This document shows positions 5,634-8,298 of a stretch of DNA of 8,298 bases, piece after piece (positions within the stretch are counted from its first letter, which is position 1; the number at the start of each line of letters is the position of its first letter). The notes under the pieces are model-generated. The model made no database searches. It saw only the letters and a list, made by a program, of their open reading frames with translations, and was not told where the DNA came from. The position numbers were made by a program, and so were the translations under genes. Source of the stretch: Syntrophorhabdus sp. (GTDB taxonomy: Bacteria; Desulfobacterota; BSN033; UBA1163); assembly GCA_020724025.1 (NCBI GenBank), contig DYHU01000161.1, positions 1-8,298 on the forward strand, read 5' to 3'.

Positions 5634-8097
5634 ATTTGATGACTCTACAACGGGCGAGCGCTTCTCCTTCCAGACCCAGCAGGGCTTCCAAGGCCTCCAG
5701 AGGCTTCGCCGTCTTTCCGCTGAGGCTCCGAAGGACGAGTTCTAAACCCGGGCCGGCCTTATCGTCCGATTCTTCCGTTTCTTCCTTTACTTCGGCCCTC
5801 TCGATCAGAGGAAGGAGATCGATCCTCCTCTTCTTTTCTTTTCTCTCCTGGAGGATGAAGAGTTCTTGTTTCTCCATGGCCTTTTTCAGTCTTGATTGGG
5901 CCTCTTCTTTTGAGAGGAGATGGTCCAGAGAGATCCGATAGACCGACCGGTGCGGAGGAGAGGAAGACGGAAAGGGGAATAGGACTTCCCTGGCCTCAAT
6001 AATTTCAATTCCGTCCGGAAGGGTCTGATTGAGCCTTTCCATCAATTCCGTTGAAAAGATCCTTCCTTCCAGTTCCATGTCAACGATCTCTCTTAGACTC
6101 TCCACTCCCACCGGGAGGGCCTTTTCGAAGATGATCCTCGGCATCGGATGAAATCCCTCGGAGTAATGCAGGGGAAGAGCGGCCCTCTTTGCCGACCGGT
6201 AGAAGAGATGGGCCAGTTCGAGGTGGCTGACGAACCGGATTTCCCCTTTTTTGACAAAGGTCAACCGAAATTTCATCCCGAGCCCCTTCTTTCGAATCCC
6301 GCCCTTCTCCATCTTTTTCGAGGACTCCAATTCTGCAGGACGGCCTTCTCTCACGGCGATATGTTCCCCATCACAGAGACCGCAACGATGACAATCCCCG
6401 GCTGTACAGGCAGGGCTGATCTTTTCCTCCAAGCCTTTCTGATACTCCTTCCTTAAGAAATCGGATCCGATTCCTGTTTCAATGAAAGACCAGGGAAGGG
6501 TTTCTTCAAAATCCTTTTTCCGGGTGTAGAATGCCATCTCCAGACCTGTCTTCTCAAAGGCCTTTTTCCAAAGATCATAGTGAAACTGGTCGCTCCAGCC
6601 GTCGAACCGGCATCCCAGCCGATGGGCCTCGACCAGAACACTCGATAGATTTCGATCTCCCTGTGAGAAGACCCCTTCGAGGAAACTGAGATGGGGATCC
6701 TGCCATTTGAGGCGGATGTTTCTCTTTTTCAAATTTCCCTTTAAAAATTGGAGTTTCTCTTTCATCGCTTCAAGAGAGATTTGCGGTTCCCATTGAAAGG
6801 GGGTATGAGGTTTGGGCACAAAGGTGGAGACGCTCACGCTGATCTGGGGATAGATTCTCTGGCGTTCTCCCCCGGATGCGATCCTTCTGGAGAGGTCGAT
6901 GATGGACCTTAAGTCCTCCTCCTTCTCGGTGGGGAGGCCCATCATGAAGTAGAGTTTGAGGTTCTTCCAGCCCATTGAGAAGAGATCCCTCAGGCCCTGA
7001 AAGAGGATGGCTTCATCCAACTCTTTATTGATCACCCTGCGAAGCCTTTCAGTTGCGGCTTCAGGCGCAATGGTGAATCCTGTTTTTCTGACCCGTTTCA
7101 CTTCCCCTGCAAGATGGCCGACGATGCTTTCGATCCTTAATGATGGAAAAGAGACCGCCACCCGCTTTGACTCGAATTGGTCCATAAGATTCGAAAGAAG
7201 GGGTCCGATGGAGGAATAGTCTCCAGCGCTGAGGGAGAGCAGAGAGATCTCTTCATAGCCCGTCCGTTTTAGTGACCCTTTGAGGATCTCCACGATCGCT
7301 TCCGGATCTCTCTCCCGGTAAGGCCGGTAGATGAACCCGGCCTCACAGAAACGGCATCCCCGTTTACACCCCCGGGCAATCTCCACATTGAGGCGGTCAT
7401 GAACCACCTTCATATAAGGGACTATGGGACAGGTGGGGAAAGGGGTGCGGTTGAGATCAGAGACCAGTCTCTTCCGGATCTTATGGTCCCGACGGAGGCC
7501 AGGAACATAGACGCCATTCAATTCCGAGAGGGATTTTAAGAGATCATCCTTTTTACCATGAGACTCTTTCCATCGGATGGCCAGATCGCAGATTTCAAGC
7601 GCCGCTTCCTCACCATCTCCGATGACGATGGCATCGAAGAAATCAGCCACAGGCTCTGGATTGAAGGCGGTCGGGCCTCCGGCGATGATGAGTGGAAAAC
7701 GGTCATCCCGATCCTTCGAATAGAAGGGAATGCCGGAGAGATCGAGCATGTTGAGGACATTGGTGAAGCAGAGCTCATACTGAAGGGAGAAGCCGAGGAT
7801 ATCGAACTGATTGAGAGGGATGGATGATTCGAGAGAGGAAAGGGGGATCCCTTTTTCCCTCAAAACCTTCTCCATATCGACCCAGGGAGCAAAAACCCTT
7901 TCGCAGGCCACCCCGTTCTTTGAGTTAAGGATGTGATAGAGAATCTGGATGCCGAGGTGGGACATCCCCACCTCATAGACATCCGGAAAGGCGAGGCAGA
8001 AATTGAGCCTGGCCCCGGCAGGGTCTTTTCGAATCGAATTGATCTCCCGGCCCAGATACCTGACCGGTTTTGAGACAAGCGAGAGGAACTCTTTCAC
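5626..8097 (-). CDS. B12-binding-like radical SAM protein fused to a DUF2344 domain (TIGR03960 + TIGR03936 type)
   Basis: The protein has 823 residues. Residues about 1-225 resemble a cobalamin-binding-like domain (AFPDVYEVGMSHLG, IIAGGPTAFNPEPVADFFDA) but lack the DxHxxG cobalamin-ligand motif. A radical SAM domain (about 230-470) has the 4Fe-4S motif GCKRGCRFC (C244, C248, C251). A second cysteine group, C-x4-C-x2-C-x2-C (C564, C569, C572, C575), may hold an auxiliary cluster. A DUF2344 domain begins near residue 609 (KFRLTFVKKGEIRFVSHLEL, YSEGFHPMPRI). In many bacteria these are two adjacent genes next to rng; here they are one frame. The reaction is not established to my knowledge; linkage to rng suggests RNA or ribosome-related modification. 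An in-frame TGA nine bases before TTG 8103 limits the start to TTG 8103 or GTG 8097. GTG is preferred because GAGGA (8107-8111) lies nine bases from it and only three from TTG. Confidence 0.93.
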   Translation of the reverse strand: MKEFLSLVSKPVRYLGREINSIRKDPAGARLNFCLAFPDVYEVGMSHLGIQILYHILNSKNGVACERVFAPWVDMEKVLREKGIPLSSLESSIPLNQFDILGFSLQYELCFTNVLNMLDLSGIPFYSKDRDDRFPLIIAGGPTAFNPEPVADFFDAIVIGDGEEAALEICDLAIRWKESHGKKDDLLKSLSELNGVYVPGLRRDHKIRKRLVSDLNRTPFPTCPIVPYMKVVHDRLNVEIARGCKRGCRFCEAGFIYRPYRERDPEAIVEILKGSLKRTGYEEISLLSLSAGDYSSIGPLLSNLMDQFESKRVAVSFPSLRIESIVGHLAGEVKRVRKTGFTIAPEAATERLRRVINKELDEAILFQGLRDLFSMGWKNLKLYFMMGLPTEKEEDLRSIIDLSRRIASGGERQRIYPQISVSVSTFVPKPHTPFQWEPQISLEAMKEKLQFLKGNLKKRNIRLKWQDPHLSFLEGVFSQGDRNLSSVLVEAHRLGCRFDGWSDQFHYDLWKKAFEKTGLEMAFYTRKKDFEETLPWSFIETGIGSDFLRKEYQKGLEEKISPACTAGDCHRCGLCDGEHIAVREGRPAELESSKKMEKGGIRKKGLGMKFRLTFVKKGEIRFVSHLELAHLFYRSAKRAALPLHYSEGFHPMPRIIFEKALPVGVESLREIVDMELEGRIFSTELMERLNQTLPDGIEIIEAREVLFPFPSSSPPHRSVYRISLDHLLSKEEAQSRLKKAMEKQELFILQERKEKKRRIDLLPLIERAEVKEETEESDDKAGPGLELVLRSLSGKTAKPLEALEALLGLEGEALARCRVIKLE

Positions 8098-8129
8098 TGA
8101 CAACCATCCTCAATCTATTTTAAACATGA

Positions 8130-8146
8130 AAGGGGAGGTCCCCCTT
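8130..8146. repeat. Short stem-loop upstream of the radical SAM gene
   Basis: The arms AAGGGG (8130-8135) and CCCCTT (8141-8146) enclose a five-base loop, about 20 bases before the radical SAM Shine-Dalgarno sequence. It would form in the mRNA leader if transcription starts upstream of it. It could modulate translation or be a remnant terminator; no U-run follows directly. Confidence 0.35.
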
Positions 8147-8221
8147 ATCCTCCAACTTATTTATTAAGGGTCTCAAAATTGAATTGACATGTTCCACAAA
8201 ATCTCTCCTTGCCCCTGGTTG

Positions 8222-8285
8222 CCAAATCCCGCGAAACGCGGGACTCCCTTTGGTATCTTTTCCCTGCCGGAAGCAGGCAAAGGGA
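8222..8285. repeat. Cluster of overlapping inverted repeats with alternative pairings
   Basis: A perfect 7-bp hairpin, TCCCGCG-AAA-CGCGGGA, lies at 8227-8243. It can be extended by CCAAA (8222-8226) pairing with TTTGG (8249-8253). A second hairpin pairs TCCCTTTG (8245-8252) with CAAAGGGA (8278-8285) and encloses an inner stem CCTGC/GCAGG (8263-8267 with 8273-8277). The TTTG segment is shared, so the extended first stem and the second stem exclude each other. This may be a regulatory RNA leader, a bidirectional terminator or a miniature repeat element. Confidence 0.45.
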
Positions 8286-8298
8286 GGTGAGGAGGGAT
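8282..8298 (+). promoter_or_regulatory. Possible Shine-Dalgarno sequence for a plus-strand gene beyond the window
   Basis: The window ends with the purine-rich GGGAGGTGAGGAGGGAT. GGAGGTGA and AGGAGG match the anti-Shine-Dalgarno sequence, and the final AT could begin an ATG in the next base. The sequence outside is unknown, so this is a weak suggestion of a divergent gene starting at or just past the edge. Confidence 0.2.

Noticed and set aside
8112..8190. Promoter for the radical SAM gene
   Set aside because: A -10-like TAAAAT is present near 8117-8122 on the minus strand but no -35 box at a proper distance. A TTGAGA lacks a matching -10 box, so no promoter is called.

Overview
All five protein-coding genes in this window lie on the minus strand, so transcription runs from high to low coordinates. 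Two long genes, moderately GC-rich, occupy the right half: a B12-binding-like/radical SAM protein fused to a DUF2344 domain, then ribonuclease G (rng). Both look like conserved chromosomal housekeeping genes. The RNase G and radical SAM families and the abundance of short intergenic tandem repeats suggest an uncultivated Desulfobacterota (deltaproteobacterial) or related anaerobe. That placement is an inference from general familiarity, not from a search.

To the left of rng the sequence becomes visibly AT-rich, most strongly at 3890-3990, and the content changes to defence and toxin-antitoxin-like genes. A promoter with a consensus -35 box and an overlapping palindrome precedes a helix-turn-helix (XRE) plus ImmA/IrrE zinc-peptidase protein. 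Its last codons overlap a PIN-domain nuclease gene that starts at TTG behind a strong Shine-Dalgarno sequence. The pair has the architecture of a metalloprotease-linked toxin-antitoxin or abortive-infection module, and from memory it resembles RosmerTA-type systems.

After a 356-base non-coding stretch with a period-7 tandem repeat (consensus GTRATCA), an inverted repeat and a good sigma70-type promoter, comes hsdM. This is the DNA methyltransferase subunit of a type I restriction-modification system. Its frame is open from 1780 to base 1 and runs off the left edge. hsdS and hsdR are expected beyond the window but cannot be seen.

Smaller features include two opposed blocks of a period-8 repeat (TGGAATNN) in the gap between the radical SAM gene and rng. 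One block supplies the radical SAM stop codon. At the right end (8222-8285) is a cluster of inverted repeats with mutually exclusive pairings, next to a purine-rich, Shine-Dalgarno-like plus-strand sequence at the window edge. The simplest reading is a defence island inserted or grown downstream of a conserved radical SAM-rng operon.
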